DNA of 64,000 bases from Antarcticibacterium sp. 1MA-6-2 (GTDB lineage Bacteria; Bacteroidota; Bacteroidia; Flavobacteriales; Flavobacteriaceae): NCBI RefSeq assembly GCF_021535135.1, contig NZ_CP091036.1, forward strand, positions 3,286,001 to 3,350,000, given 5' to 3'. Position numbers and translations under genes: made by a program. A model generated the notes under the pieces. The model saw only the letters and a list, made by a program, of their open reading frames with translations. It ran no database searches and was not told the DNA's origin. Below, in pieces: positions 31,205-42,005 of the stretch (position 1 is its first letter; each line of letters begins with the position of its first letter).

Positions 31205-31668
31205 CAATGCCAGTTTTGTCCCCTTAGTTTCATTGCTGCGCACAGGATGTCTTTCCTGCTAATCTGTCCAATTAATCTTCCATTCTCAACAATCGGAAAT
31301 CTGCGGTATCCATGTTTGTAAAAAAGAGAAGCGCAGTCAAAAATGTTTATTTTTTTATCAATTGTATAAACATTAGATTCCATGAATTCTTCAATTCGTT
31401 TATCTCCAATTGGCATATTGTAGTAACGACATTCTGAAATTTGCTTCATACAATCCCCATCAGAAATTATTCCTACCAACTCCATTCTCTCGTTGACAAC
31501 AGGAGCTCCTGAAATTTTATTTTTTACAAGGGCTTCCATGACTTCTATGACTAATTGATCTTTGGAGAAGGTAATAAGTGAAGTTGTCATGTAGTGCTCA
31601 ACTAATATAGGAGCACTCTCCAGCTTTTCTGGTTCTGCCCTTCTACCCTGAAAACTTTTAATTCCCAT
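31201..31668 (-). CDS. CBS-domain protein
   Basis: The product is 155 aa with two CBS repeats. The first is 'VEHYMTTSLITFSKDQLVIE' up to 'ISGAPVVNERMELVGIISDG'; the second is 'IEEFMESNVYTIDKKINIFD' up to 'YRRFPIVENGRLIGQISRKD'. A CBS pair (Bateman module) binds adenosine nucleotides and regulates a partner. Here it stands alone without an effector domain, so the target is unknown. It ends convergently with the zinc-ribbon gene. Confidence 0.88.
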   Translation of the reverse strand: MGIKSFQGRRAEPEKLESAPILVEHYMTTSLITFSKDQLVIEVMEALVKNKISGAPVVNERMELVGIISDGDCMKQISECRYYNMPIGDKRIEEFMESNVYTIDKKINIFDCASLFYKHGYRRFPIVENGRLIGQISRKDILCAAMKLRGQNWHC

Positions 31669-31792
31669 AGCTTAAGTTTTTGATTCTTAGTCTCTTCAAT
31701 TTAATGAATTTTTTTTTAATGGGGTAGAGAGGTCATTTTTTCTTTGTTTTAAACTTTACTTATTTATCTTTATTCACCTATTAAATCCTCCT

Positions 31793-34124
31793 ATGCTCAA
31801 GAAACTTTCGCCTATCCTGGTGTTGCTGTTATTGATCTTTACTGTTTGGTATCTTTTTTACTCTTCTATGCCCAGCGACGTGGAGGAAACTGATGTTCCT
31901 ATATCCCGGTTTTCAACACTTAGGGCACTGGAACACGTAGAACAAACGGCTAAAGCTCCTCATTTCGTGGGGAGTAACAACCATTCGCGGGTTAGAAATT
32001 ATATTATAGACGAACTCCAGAAGCAGGGACTTGAAGTGCAGACGCAGCAGGGCTATGTTCTAAATAATTCCGGCACTCTTAGTTATGCGCAAAATGTTCT
32101 GTCAAGGATCAATGGCACTGGAGATGGGGAAGCAATTGTTTTAATGTCTCATTACGACAGCGCGGTACACTCTTCTTACGGCGCGAGTGATGCAGCAAGT
32201 GGTGTGGCGACAATTCTCGAAGGTATAAGGGCTTTTCTTGCTGAAAATCCATCACATGAGAATGATATTATTCTGCTGTTTACAGACGTGGAGGAAACCG
32301 GATTACTGGGTGCACAGCTATTTATTAAAGAACATCCCTGGGCTAAAGACGTTAAACTCGCCCTCAATTTTGAATCCCGCGGCAGTGGAGGAAATTCCTT
32401 TATGCTCCTGGAAACAAATAAAGGGAATGCAAATTTGGTAGAAAACTTTGTAAAGGCAAATCCTTCATTTCCCTCTACAAGTTCCCTTTATTACAGCATC
32501 TATAAAATGTTGCCCAACGATACAGATCTTACTGTATTAAGAGAAGAAGGCAAAGTAAACGGTTTTAATTTTGCTTTTATTGATGATCATTTCGATTACC
32601 ATACGGCTAACGATACACCTGCGAATCTTGATCCTGAAACCCTGGCACACCAGGGAAGTTACTTAATGCCATTGCTTAATTACTTTAAGGATGCCGATTT
32701 AAATAACCTGGATTCGGAAGAAGATCTAATTTATTTTAATGTTCCTCCGGGAGAATTGTTGACCTATCCATTTTCCTGGATACTGCCCATGTTGCTTATA
32801 GCTACTTTGCTTTTTCTGGGAATTACCGTTTATGGCCTTTCCACAAAAGGCCTGAGCCTGAAAAGTATTTTCAAAGGAGCAGTGCCTTATTTTATAAGCC
32901 TAATAGGAGCTGCACTTTTCTCATTTCTATTATGGGAATTGTGTCTCATCATTTATCCGCAGTACGGGGAGATGGAACATGGTTTCACTTATAACGGCTA
33001 CTATTATATTTCTGCAGTTATTTTCCTTAGCCTTGCTATAGCTTTCTTTGTATACAGCAACTTTAAAGACAAAGATCCACGTGCAGGATATTTTGTGATT
33101 CCCTTACTTTTCTGGTTGATAATTTCGGCTCTTGTTTCTTTTTACCTTAAAGGGGCGGCTTACTTTGTCATTCCTGTTTTTTTTGGATGCATCCAGCTTT
33201 GGGTGATGCTAAGACAACGGAAACCTAATTTGTTCCTGATGTTTTTCCTGAGCCTTCCTGCATTAATTATAATAAGGCCTTTCCTGGTGACTTTCGCTGT
33301 AGCTTTGGGCTTAAAAATATTATTTGTTGCTGCCCTGTTCACTGTTTTTTTATTTAGCCTGTTTCTGCCCGTGTTTCTCTATTTTGGTCGGAAGAAGATC
33401 CTGGCAGGTTTAGGTTTTTTAATTTTTACAACTCTCTTCATTATAGCACATTTTAAATCTGGTTTTTCTGAAGATCGCCAAAAACCCAACAGCCTTGTCT
33501 ATCTCTATGATGCTGATGCAGAAAAAGCTACCTGGAATACCTATGATGAAATCTTTGATAGCTGGACAACTCCTTTTTTGGGAGAAGATCCCGCAGAATC
33601 TCCCAGGGATGTAAATTTTGAAAGTAAATATAGTTCAGGATTTACTTACAGCGTTCCGGCACCTTTAGTCCCAATTGAGGAACCGGGAATAATCTATAGG
33701 CGAACAAGCATGGATTCTCTTTCAGCCTTAAAAAATTATTCCTTAAAAATTGCTCCCAACAGGAAGGTTAACAGGATAGAACTTTTTGTAGACAGGGATA
33801 AAAATTTTGAAAATTTCACAGTTAACAATCAACTGGCAGATTCAGTAAAACTGGGAAGCGGTACCTTCCACGTTTTCAGTAAGAGATGGAGTAACCTAGC
33901 TGCTCCTTTATCATGCTGCTAATAAGGATACCCTTGAAATAAATTTTTCTTTTAAAGGAGATACAATTCCCAATATAACGCTTTACGAATCAAGTTATGA
34001 CCTTCTCGAAAACAAACAGCTTGAGGTGCCGCAAAGAGAGGAAACAATGATCCCCCGTCCCTTTGTGCTTAATGATGCGGTAGTTGTAAAAAAGACAATT
34101 AAATTTGATGAAGGAATGAACTAG
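31793..34124 (+). CDS. M28 family metallopeptidase with membrane domain (one RCCGGY scar)
   Basis: The product is 776 aa after repair. An N-terminal membrane anchor ('ILVLLLLIFTVWYLFY') is followed by a di-zinc aminopeptidase domain with ligands in 'AIVLMSHYDSAVHSSYGASD' (H-x-D), 'TDVEETGLLG' (E-E), and the region 'IDDHFDYHTANDTPANL'. Six or more membrane segments (about 325-560) and a C-terminal extracytoplasmic domain follow, an arrangement like the Fxna/ER-type peptidases. At 33894-33900 ACCTAGC stands for ACCGGC, giving 'RWSNRLLLYHAANKDTLEI' and moving the stop from 33922 to 34124. It likely degrades peptides on the outer face of the inner membrane. Confidence 0.88.
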
Positions 34125-34153
34125 CAGTTCTCTTTTATGATTAAAACAAACTT

Positions 34154-34957
34154 ATGAATATTTCAATATTGGGATGTGGATGGCTGGGTTTGCCGTTGGC
34201 GAAAAATTTAGTGGAAGCAGGACAGGTGGTAAAAGGAAGTACTACTACTCTTGATAAAATGGCAAGACTTAGGGAGGAGGGAATAACTCCTTACCAGATA
34301 AAGCTATTTACAGATGGAGTACAGGGTGACCTGGAATCTTTTCTTTCAGAAACTGAAGTCTTAATAATAGATATTCCGCCCGGGCTGCGAAAAGATCCAG
34401 ATGCTGATTTTGTTGGTAAGATTGGAAAATTAAAAGGCTATCTGGAAAAATCTTCTGTTGAAAAAGTAATTTTTATCAGCAGTACATCTGTCTATGAGGA
34501 TCGCGAGGATTTTCCTGTTTACACCGAGGAGAAAGAAGCAAACGTAACGGCAGAAAATTCACAACAATTAATTGCAGCTGAAGAAGTTTTGCGGAGTAGT
34601 GATAAATTCAGCACTACAATAATTCGATTTGGCGGACTAATAGGACCGGGAAGGCATCCAATTAACTTCCTTTCCCAAAAAAAGAATAACAAAAATGCTG
34701 TGTCTCCTGTAAATCTTATTCATCTTGATGATTGTGTGGGAATTATAAAATCTGTACTTGAAAAAGGCTTGTGGGATGAAGTCATTAATGCTGTCTATCC
34801 TGAGCATCCTCCAAAAGAAATCTATTATACACGGGTTGCTGAGGAAAAAAACCTTGCCCTGCCTCACTTTGATTTACAACATCCATCAAAAGGAAAAGTT
34901 GTGGAGTCGGTGAAAGTTCAACAACTTCTTGGCTATAATTTTCAAAAGGAGATTTAA
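34154..34957 (+). CDS. NAD(P)-binding Rossmann protein, YeeZ-like SDR
   Basis: The product is 267 aa. The dinucleotide motif is 'ISILGCGWLGLPLAKNLVEA' (GxGxxG type). 'VIFISSTSVYEDRED' holds the Ser region, and 'TTIIRFGGLIGPGRHPINFL' is typical for atypical extended SDRs of the YeeZ group. The usual YxxxK is not evident, so it may be a non-catalytic or alternative reductase. It starts 30 bases after the M28 gene and ends before a strong terminator. Confidence 0.75.
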   Translation: MNISILGCGWLGLPLAKNLVEAGQVVKGSTTTLDKMARLREEGITPYQIKLFTDGVQGDLESFLSETEVLIIDIPPGLRKDPDADFVGKIGKLKGYLEKSSVEKVIFISSTSVYEDREDFPVYTEEKEANVTAENSQQLIAAEEVLRSSDKFSTTIIRFGGLIGPGRHPINFLSQKKNNKNAVSPVNLIHLDDCVGIIKSVLEKGLWDEVINAVYPEHPPKEIYYTRVAEEKNLALPHFDLQHPSKGKVVESVKVQQLLGYNFQKEI

Positions 34958-35048
34958 AATCACAAAAGATAAGAGTGGCGAGGCCTGCATCAGTATGCAA
35001 CGACCTGTAGATGAGAGGTCTAACTCAGTTAAGCAAAGTACTCATTAA

Positions 35049-35089
35049 AATAAAAAGAGGGCCAACAATGCTGCGGCCCTCTTTTTATT
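35049..35089. terminator. Bidirectional terminator between the SDR and M13 genes
   Basis: A 15-base perfect stem (35049-35063 with 35075-35089) has an A-tract on the left and a T-tract on the right. It can end both the plus-strand SDR transcript and the convergent M13 peptidase transcript. Confidence 0.9.
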
Positions 35090-35102
35090 TTTCTAATTGT
35101 GC

Positions 35103-37178
35103 TTACCAAATGTGCACGCGATTTTCCGGCTTCACGTACATCTTGTCTCCCTCCTTAATATCAAAGGCTTCATAAAAAGCATCAATATTTTGAAGTGGGA
35201 CATAGGCGCGGTACATTCCCGGGGAATGAGGATCGGTTTTAATCCTGTTCCTTAAAGCTTCATCTCTCATTTTAGTACGCCATACAGTTGCCCATGAAAG
35301 GAAGAAACGTTGCTCTGGTGTAAATCCATCAATTTCTCCGGGATTTCCATTTTCCTCTAAGTGAATTTGAAGTCCGTCATAAGCGGCATTAACTCCTCCA
35401 AGATCTCCAATGTTTTCACCTAAGGTAAATTTACCATTAATGAAAACGCTGTCCAGTACTTCAATTGCGCTGTACTGGTCTGCCAGTGAACCACCAAGAC
35501 CTTCAAACTGTTTTAAGTCATCTTCAGTCCACCAGTTGTTCAGGTTGCCCTGTGCGTCAAATCTTGAACCGCTGTCATCAAACCCGTGAGAGATTTCATG
35601 TCCTATTACAGCACCAATTCCGCCGTAATTCACAGCAGCATCAGCCTTGTAGTCATAGAAAGGAGGCTGCAGGATAGCAGCAGGGAAAACGATCTCATTA
35701 TAACTTGGGTTGTAGTAAGCATTTACCGTTTGAGGAGGCATAAACCATTCAGTTTTGTCAACCTAGGCTCTCCAAGTTTTGCCATTGTTTCATTTACATT
35801 CCATTTGCTGGCATTCATCATGTTTTGAAAGTAAGAACCTTCTTCATCATTAGGACCGTAGATTTCTAGTTCGCTGTAGTCTTTCCACTCATCGGGATAT
35901 CCAACTTTAATAGTTGTTGTTCCCAATTTTTCAATAGCTTTTACTTTGGTACTGTCACTCATCCAGGTAAGATTGTTGATCCTAACCTCAAAAGCCTTAA
36001 TAATATTGGCGATCATTTCCTGAGCTTTTTGTTTAGCTTCCGGTGGAAAGTTCTCTTCTACATAGAGTTTTCCCAGCGCTTCACCTAAGGTGTTATTTAC
36101 TGTTCCTAAAGCACGTTCATTTAAGGGTCGCATTTCTTTTGCTCCCTGTAAAGTCCTGTCATAGAATTCCCAGTTTGCTCGTTCAATATCAGTGCTCAAT
36201 GTAGTGGCAGCATCATTAAAAAGCGTCCATCGAAGGTAAGTTTTCCAGTCTTCAACATTTTGACCTGAAAAGGTAGTTTGCAGCGCCTGCATATATTTAG
36301 GCATGGAAACAATAACCGTGTCTACCTTTGATGCTCCAATCTGTTCAAGATACTGGTTCCAGTCTATAGCGGGAACCTCCTTTTTTAATTCTGAAACAGC
36401 CATAGGGTTGTATGTGTTACGTGTATCTCGACGTTCCACCTTATCTAATTGAGGTTTTGCAAGGCTGGTTTCAAAAGCCAGGATAGTTTCAGCTTTTTTG
36501 GAAGCCTCTTCCTGAGAGTCTCCTAAAAATTGCAGCATTCTTGAAACGTAAGCTTTATATTTCTCACGGATGTCTTTAGTACTTTGGTCATCGCCCAGGT
36601 AATAATCCCGGTCCGGCAATCCTAATCCGGATGGATATATGTAAGCCGCGTTTTTATTACTGTCTTTAGCGTCAGCCCTCACCGTAAAACCAAAAAATCC
36701 TGCTCCGCCATACTCCTGCATCCCGGTTAAATATTTCTGAAGGTCTTCCTTGTTTTGAATTGATTCAATTTTAGCCAGGTATGGTTTTATAGGTTCAATC
36801 CCTCTTTCATTCCTGCTAACTGTATCCATTATGCTCTGGTAAAGGAAAACTGCTTTTGCCTGATTGCTGGAAGGATCTAAATTTGAATTTTTTGATGCTT
36901 TCTCCAACAGGGAAAGAGCCTCAGAATCTGTGTTTTTACGTAATTCATTAAAGCTGCCCCAGGTGGTATATTCATCAGGAATTTCAGTAGAATCTATCCA
37001 TATCCCGTTAACATATCTAAAGAAATCATCTTTAGGACTAACAGTGGTATCCATATAGGCAAGATTAATTCCTCGAGGATCCTGTTTTTCTTCCATTTTT
37101 TTGTCATCACTTTTACAGCTTAGTCACGAAGGCTGCACCAAGGATTGACAATATCATGGCATTGGATATTTTTTTCAT
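35103..37178 (-). CDS. M13 family (neprilysin-type) zinc peptidase lipoprotein (two RCCGGY scars)
   Basis: The product is 690 aa after repair. The start ATG 37178 gives a lipoprotein signal 'MKKISNAMILSILGAAFVTG' with cysteine next. This appears only after GCTTAGT (37118-37124) is read as GCCGGT. The zinc motif HExxH is in 'AVIGHEISHGFDDSG', the third ligand is in 'TLGENIGDLGGVNAAYDG', and the family's 'NAYYNPSYNEIVFPAAILQP' precedes it. A second scar, ACCTAGGC at 35761-35768, stands for ACCGGC and restores 'GEPVDKTEWFMPPQTVNAY'. The enzyme cleaves oligopeptides on the periplasmic side. Confidence 0.92.
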
Positions 37179-37335
37179 TCTTTATCAGGGTTTAAAAAAT
37201 TTCGCGCTAAAGTACTAAAAAGTAAAATGTCAGCGCATGAGAGATTTGAAACAGAAAATTGCTTCAGGCAAATAACAATTATTTCTTCGGAAGGAGCCTC
37301 GGGGATGTTGAACGGCACAAATAGATTTGGATGTC

Positions 37336-37875
37336 TTATTTTAGTCTGGATGTTAACTCCTCATCAAAATCTTTTTTTAATTCAGTTATTTCTGAAACAT
37401 TTTCGTTTGGAATGCTAATGGAAAGCACATAATGTTTGATCTTCCATCCTTCAGTGGTTCTCACCACCACTCCCGACCCACGGCAAATTCCCATTTGGGT
37501 GTCGAGAAGCTCATCAAACCAGGCAATATTAGCCTCTTCGCCTGTGTAAATATTTCTTTCCAAAGTTGAAAAACTCCAGGCTTTACCTTTGTCAAAATGA
37601 GGTTTAGCATATGCCCTGAAGTCTTTGTTTTGCCAATTCTCTGTAGCATCGGTTCCAAGGAAAACACCGTCCTGCGTCATCAAATCAAAATACTTTTCAA
37701 AACGAGCCTCAGCTGCAGCTTTGTGCCATTCTTCCAATACCGTATTAATAGAATCTTTTAAAATTTCCTTATTTACCGGAGCCTTGTTTTCTTCAAAATT
37801 AGCTTTTGAAGTTTCTACTGAAAAGTTGCAGGAAAGAACAGAGGTAAGAGCAAGAAACAGCAATAATTTCTTCAT
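37336..37875 (-). CDS. SnoaL/NTF2-like lipoprotein
   Basis: The product is 179 aa. The lipobox 'LALTSVLSC' places the lipidated Cys at residue 16. The C-terminal ~130 residues read as a SnoaL-like (DUF4440-type) cone fold: 'EEWHKAAAEARFEKYFDLMT', 'GVFLGTDATENWQNKDF', 'VVVRTTEGWKIKHYVLS'. Such domains bind small ligands; no catalytic residue is evident. It sits 16 bases from the next lipoprotein gene and may be cotranscribed with it. Confidence 0.8.
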   Translation of the reverse strand: MKKLLLFLALTSVLSCNFSVETSKANFEENKAPVNKEILKDSINTVLEEWHKAAAEARFEKYFDLMTQDGVFLGTDATENWQNKDFRAYAKPHFDKGKAWSFSTLERNIYTGEEANIAWFDELLDTQMGICRGSGVVVRTTEGWKIKHYVLSISIPNENVSEITELKKDFDEELTSRLK

Positions 37876-37890
37876 ACTTAATAAAATTTA

Positions 37891-38478
37891 TTAATTGAAT
37901 CCGCTGCCAATTTCTTCCCTGTTGTCAACGGGAATGGTATCGGGGGTAGTGTGAATCTCTTCCAGCTCGTCCAGTTCCTGTTCAAAATCCTCCAGCGTTT
38001 TAAGGAACAACTCGTTCAGCTGAATTTTAAGGTTGTTGAATTCCACCGGAAGTTCTTCAGCAGTTTTTGCAATTTCTTCAGGTTTGCTGTTTCTGCTCCT
38101 GGAGAGTCGCTCTAAAACTTTCGCCTTGGTATATAAAACTGAAAGCCTTGTTTGAACTGCATTAGTTCTAAATCCGGCTGGAACTGTTTGCCGTAGGGAC
38201 TGCATAATTTCAGCAATTGGGGTGGCATTGGAAATTACTTCGTTAAGGGTGTAATCGCTAAAATTATTAATTTCACTTTGTGCAGTGAGATAAGCAAGCC
38301 AGTCTGAAGTTATTTCCCGGGCTTCAGGTAACAAAATAACTTCCTCATTGGGAACCTGTAGAGGCTGTTGAAGAGCCGTGGTGTCAATTGTTTCCTGCGA
38401 TTGAATTTGCTCATCACCAGCATTTTGGTTACAGGCTGTCAGGATAATAATTGAGATGCACCAGAATATTTTCTTCAT
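37891..38478 (-). CDS. Predicted lipoprotein of unknown function
   Basis: The product is 195 aa. The signal 'MKKIFWCISIIILTAC' ends in a lipobox cysteine (residue 16). The mature part is helical and acidic, with a likely coiled-coil at the C-terminus ('LKTLEDFEQELDELEEIHTT'). 'LRQTVPAGFRTNAVQTRLSV' is the most conserved-looking stretch. No family recognised. Confidence 0.75.
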   Translation of the reverse strand: MKKIFWCISIIILTACNQNAGDEQIQSQETIDTTALQQPLQVPNEEVILLPEAREITSDWLAYLTAQSEINNFSDYTLNEVISNATPIAEIMQSLRQTVPAGFRTNAVQTRLSVLYTKAKVLERLSRSRNSKPEEIAKTAEELPVEFNNLKIQLNELFLKTLEDFEQELDELEEIHTTPDTIPVDNREEIGSGFN

Positions 38479-38591
38479 AAGGATTACAAAGCAACAAAGT
38501 TAATGAAAACCTACTCCAATAAGGAAATATTCCTCTATTTACACAATTTTCATTTTAACGTGCGGTAGGTAATCTTCTTTTGTGAAATCAA

Positions 38592-38599
38592 TATCTTTG
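38592..38599 (+). promoter_or_regulatory. -7 promoter element of tdh
   Basis: TATCTTTG matches the flavobacterial TAnnTTTG box exactly and lies 18 bases before the tdh ATG, so the leader would be about 10 bases. The upstream -33 TTG is not at ideal spacing. Confidence 0.5.
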
Positions 38600-38617
38600 C
38601 ACTTCAAAAAGTAGAGA

Positions 38618-39568
38618 ATGAATCCGAAGAAAATACTCATAATTGGTGCAGCGGGACAAATAGGAAGTGAATTGACATTGAAATTAAGGGGAAAGTATGG
38701 CAATGAAAATGTTATTGCCAGTGATATTAAAGAAGGAGGGCCGGAACTCATGGAATCAGGCCCATTTGAAATAGCTGATGCCAAGGACCGGGAAAATATC
38801 AATAGACTGGTTAACCATTATGAGATTACCGATGTTTATTTAATGGCAGCTTTCTTAAGTGCTACTGCCGAAAAAGTTCCAATGAAGGCCTGGGAACTGA
38901 ATATGGATTCATTATTCATTGTTCTGGATCTTGCGAAGGATAAAAAAATTGAAAAAGTTTTCTGGCCATCCAGTATTGCTGTTTTTGGGCCTTCCACTCC
39001 TAAGGAAGCTACTCCTCAAACCACGGTAATGGAGCCTACTACTGTTTATGGCATTTCAAAGCAAACAGGAGAAAGATGGTGTGAATACTATTTCAGGAAA
39101 TATGGAGTAGATGTAAGAAGCCTTAGATATCCCGGAATTATTAGTTATAAGACTTTGCCCGGTGGTGGTACTACAGATTATGCAGTGGAAATTTTCCATG
39201 AAGCTTTAAAAACCGGGACTTATATTTCATTTCTCAAGGAAGACACTGCTTTACCTATGATGTTTATGGATGATGCAATTAAAGCTACCATTGATATAAT
39301 GGAAGCCCCGGGAGAGAGGATAAAGGTGAGATCTTCATACAACCTTTCCGCCATGAGTTTTACTCCTAAAGAACTGGCTGCAGAAATTAAAAAGGAACTT
39401 CCGCGTTTTGAAATTTCTTATAAGCCAGATTTCAGGCAGGAGATTGCTGATTCCTGGCCAGGTAGTATTGATGACAGTATAGCAAGAGAGGAGTGGTATT
39501 GGGAACATGAATATGATCTTCCAAAACTCACAAAAGCTATGCTACAGGGTTTAAAGGTAGAATCTTAA
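38618..39568 (+). CDS. tdh: L-threonine 3-dehydrogenase, SDR (epimerase-like) type
   Basis: The product is 316 aa. It is an extended SDR with 'KKILIIGAAGQIGSELTLKL' and the catalytic 'PSSIAVFGPSTPKEATPQTT' then 'TTVYGISKQTGERWCEYYF' (YxxxK). 'DVRSLRYPGIISYKTLPGGG' and 'TDYAVEIFHEALKTGTYISF' are specific for the epimerase-like TDH known from Flavobacterium, Trypanosoma and metazoans, not the zinc-type enzyme. It oxidises threonine to 2-amino-3-ketobutyrate with NAD+. The frame is intact; no kbl gene is adjacent. Confidence 0.9.
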   Translation: MNPKKILIIGAAGQIGSELTLKLRGKYGNENVIASDIKEGGPELMESGPFEIADAKDRENINRLVNHYEITDVYLMAAFLSATAEKVPMKAWELNMDSLFIVLDLAKDKKIEKVFWPSSIAVFGPSTPKEATPQTTVMEPTTVYGISKQTGERWCEYYFRKYGVDVRSLRYPGIISYKTLPGGGTTDYAVEIFHEALKTGTYISFLKEDTALPMMFMDDAIKATIDIMEAPGERIKVRSSYNLSAMSFTPKELAAEIKKELPRFEISYKPDFRQEIADSWPGSIDDSIAREEWYWEHEYDLPKLTKAMLQGLKVES

Positions 39569-39601
39569 AAATTTACTTGCAGCCATAACATACCATAAAA
39601 A

Positions 39602-39620
39602 AACCCGCCATTGGCGGGTT
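39602..39620. terminator. Bidirectional terminator between tdh and the cold-shock gene
   Basis: AACCCGCCA (39602-39610) pairs with TGGCGGGTT (39612-39620) around a single central base (in practice a small loop), flanked by an A7 run on the left and T-rich sequence on the right. Confidence 0.8.
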
Positions 39621-39655
39621 TTGGTTAGGTTGTCGAATTATATATTCAAAATATA

Positions 39656-39853
39656 TTAATCGTTGATTACACGCACCTGAGCTGCGGTTAATCCTTTTCT
39701 TCCTTCTTCTTCAACGTACTCAACTTTGTCACCTTCGTTCAAAGTCTCACCATTAAGACCTGTAACGTGAACAAAGATGTCTCTTCCTGTGTCGTCGTTG
39801 GTAATGAATCCGTAACCTTTAGACTCATTGAAAAATTTAACTGTACCTTCCAT
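39656..39853 (-). CDS. Cold-shock domain protein (CspA family)
   Basis: The product is 65 aa, a complete cold-shock domain: 'GTVKFFNESKGYGFITNDD' (RNP1 KGYGFI) and 'RDIFVHVTGLNGETL' (RNP2 DIFVHV), ending 'GLTAAQVRVI'. It binds single-stranded RNA/DNA as an RNA chaperone. Its AT-rich upstream region (39854-39972) could hold a cold-shock leader, but no fold is evident. Confidence 0.95.
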   Translation of the reverse strand: MEGTVKFFNESKGYGFITNDDTGRDIFVHVTGLNGETLNEGDKVEYVEEEGRKGLTAAQVRVIND

Positions 39854-39972
39854 TGTAATAAAATAAATAATTAATAAAAGACAAACTTACATAATTAAAT
39901 GAATCATTAATAGTTTAATTAAAAATCTTTTTAACGTTATTAGTTATAATAACCCTATTGATTTTAAGAGAG

Positions 39973-40212
39973 TTAATCTATTCCTTTGTCTCTCATTTTC
40001 TTTATATTCTTATCAGAAAGGGTGTAATCTTCCAGCTTTTTACCCCTCCATCTAATGACCAAAAAAATGGGCATAAGGATAAAGGCAGTGGCCAGAACTG
40101 CTATCCCAATAATTCTGTCCCCTAAAATTATTTCCCCCTGAATTCTAAAATAGAATCCTGTTCCTATAGCCACAAGGATTAAGATTCCAAATATTTTTAA
40201 AAATAAATTCAT
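39973..40212 (-). CDS. Small two-span membrane protein next to the ClC gene
   Basis: The product is 79 aa with two hydrophobic helices ('IFGILILVAIGTGFYF' and 'IIGIAVLATAFILMPIFLVI') and a basic C-terminus ('RWRGKKLEDYTLSDKNIKKM'). It starts two bases after the ClC stop, so it is cotranscribed. It may assist the channel or be unrelated; no family name is certain. Confidence 0.7.
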   Translation of the reverse strand: MNLFLKIFGILILVAIGTGFYFRIQGEIILGDRIIGIAVLATAFILMPIFLVIRWRGKKLEDYTLSDKNIKKMRDKGID

Positions 40213-40214
40213 AG

Positions 40215-42005
40215 CTATACTGTTACCTCAATTAATTTTTGCCTGTATGCCGTAAGCAGCTTTGACTTCGAGACAAATCCTATATATTTTTCATTTTCTG
40301 TGACCGGAAGGTTCCAGGCATCACTATCCTGAAATTTTTTCATTATATCCTTCATTCTGTCTTTCTTAATATCTATAATTTCGGGAGCCCGTTGCATTAG
40401 TTCCTGCACCTTTACCTTATCGTACAGATCCTGTTCAAACATAATAGGTCGTATGTCATCCAGTAGAAGGATTCCCATAAAGTTATTATTTTCATCAGAT
40501 ACCGGAAAGATGTTTCGGGAGGATTTTATAACTCCCTTGTGGATTACTTCTCCCAGGGTCATATTCACGTTGAGTTCCACAAAATTAGTCTCTATTACCT
40601 GTTCAATATCCAGTAAGGTTAAAACTACCTGATCTTTATCATGAGTTAATAATTCTCCCCGCATAGCAAGTTCCATGGTATAAACAGAGTGAGGCTGGAA
40701 CTGGTTGGTTATCATAAAGGAAATGGCAGATGTAATCATAAGAGGAACAAATAGTTCATAGCCGCCTGTGAGCTCGGCAATGAGGAATATTGCCGTAAGC
40801 GGGGCATGTAAAACACCAGCCATAAGACCAGCCATTCCCACCATTGTAAAGCTGCTAACCGAAATAGGATTTTTTAATAGCCCTGTATTATTTACAAACA
40901 AAGCAAAGCAATGTCCCATAGCACTTCCCATAAAAAGTACGGGTGCAAAAATACCTCCAACTCCGCCTGCACCAAAAGTAAGCGAAGTAGCAATAATTTT
41001 GAAAATTACAAGACCCGCCAATAGAAGAATTACCACCCAAATGTTATCCAGGTAATCATTAAAAAGATTGGTTCCAAGAGCCTGCAAATAGTTAGCAGAA
41101 AGTAGATTATTTATGACATTATAGCCCTCCCCATATAGAGGCGGAATAAAATAGATTAGAATTCCAAGACCTATTCCACCAATTAATAGCCTTTTAAAAG
41201 GAGAAGAGATCTTCTTAAAATAATTATTGATCTTAAAATAAACCGAAGTAAAATACATAGAAGAAAAAGCCGCAAGTACCCCCAGGATAATATAAAAAGG
41301 AACCTCTGAAATTTTGAAATTATCCTCAAGTTGAAATGGTAAAATAATATCTGATCCAAAGAAGAAGTAGGAGGTAAGGATCGCTGAAACTGATGCAATA
41401 AGTAAAGGCAGTAAGGAAATGAGTGTGAGATCCAGGCTAAAAACTTCAATAGCAAAAATGATAGCAGCAACCGGGGCTTTAAATATGGAGGACATTGCCC
41501 CTGCCGCCGCACAACTTATTAGCAGTGTGCGAGCCCGCTGGTCCATTTGAAATAAACGGGAAATATTAGATCCAAGGGATGCTCCTGTGGCTACCGTGGG
41601 TCCCTCAAGTCCTACAGAACCTCCAAAACCAACAGTCAATGGTGCGGTAATAAGAGATGCGTACATTTGATATGTATGCATTATTCCCTGTTTTTTGGAA
41701 ATTGCATATAATGTGGAAGGAATACCGTGACCAACTTTTTTCTTAAGCACAAATTTTATTATAAGAAGGGTAATGGTTAGTCCCAACAGAGGGAAAATAA
41801 AGTAAAAAGCAGTATGGTAATTAGAAATTAAATTCCCCTCCAGGAGTTTTTGTATAAAGTGTGTAAGGTTCTTTATAATAACTGCTCCCAAACCTGCGGT
41901 GAAGCCTATAATAGAACTAAGTACTAATATAAATTGTTGCTGTGAAAGATGCTTTGTCTTCCATATCAAAAAACGCTGTAACCCGGGAATTGATTTTGGA
42001 ACCAT
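40215..42005 (-). CDS. ClC family chloride channel/antiporter with CBS domains
   Basis: The product is 596 aa. Membrane motifs of the ClC selectivity filter are present: 'FGGSVGLEGPTVATGASLGS' (GxEGP) and 'GAGGVGGIFAPVLFMGSAMG' (GxFxP). The gating Glu is in GLEGP. Residues about 450-590 hold two CBS repeats ('VIHKGVIKSSRNIFPVSDEN', 'MKKFQDSDAWNLPVTENEKY') that probably sense nucleotides. It transports chloride or fluoride-type anions across the inner membrane. The frame is intact. Confidence 0.92.
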   Translation of the reverse strand: MVPKSIPGLQRFLIWKTKHLSQQQFILVLSSIIGFTAGLGAVIIKNLTHFIQKLLEGNLISNYHTAFYFIFPLLGLTITLLIIKFVLKKKVGHGIPSTLYAISKKQGIMHTYQMYASLITAPLTVGFGGSVGLEGPTVATGASLGSNISRLFQMDQRARTLLISCAAAGAMSSIFKAPVAAIIFAIEVFSLDLTLISLLPLLIASVSAILTSYFFFGSDIILPFQLEDNFKISEVPFYIILGVLAAFSSMYFTSVYFKINNYFKKISSPFKRLLIGGIGLGILIYFIPPLYGEGYNVINNLLSANYLQALGTNLFNDYLDNIWVVILLLAGLVIFKIIATSLTFGAGGVGGIFAPVLFMGSAMGHCFALFVNNTGLLKNPISVSSFTMVGMAGLMAGVLHAPLTAIFLIAELTGGYELFVPLMITSAISFMITNQFQPHSVYTMELAMRGELLTHDKDQVVLTLLDIEQVIETNFVELNVNMTLGEVIHKGVIKSSRNIFPVSDENNNFMGILLLDDIRPIMFEQDLYDKVKVQELMQRAPEIIDIKKDRMKDIMKKFQDSDAWNLPVTENEKYIGFVSKSKLLTAYRQKLIEVTV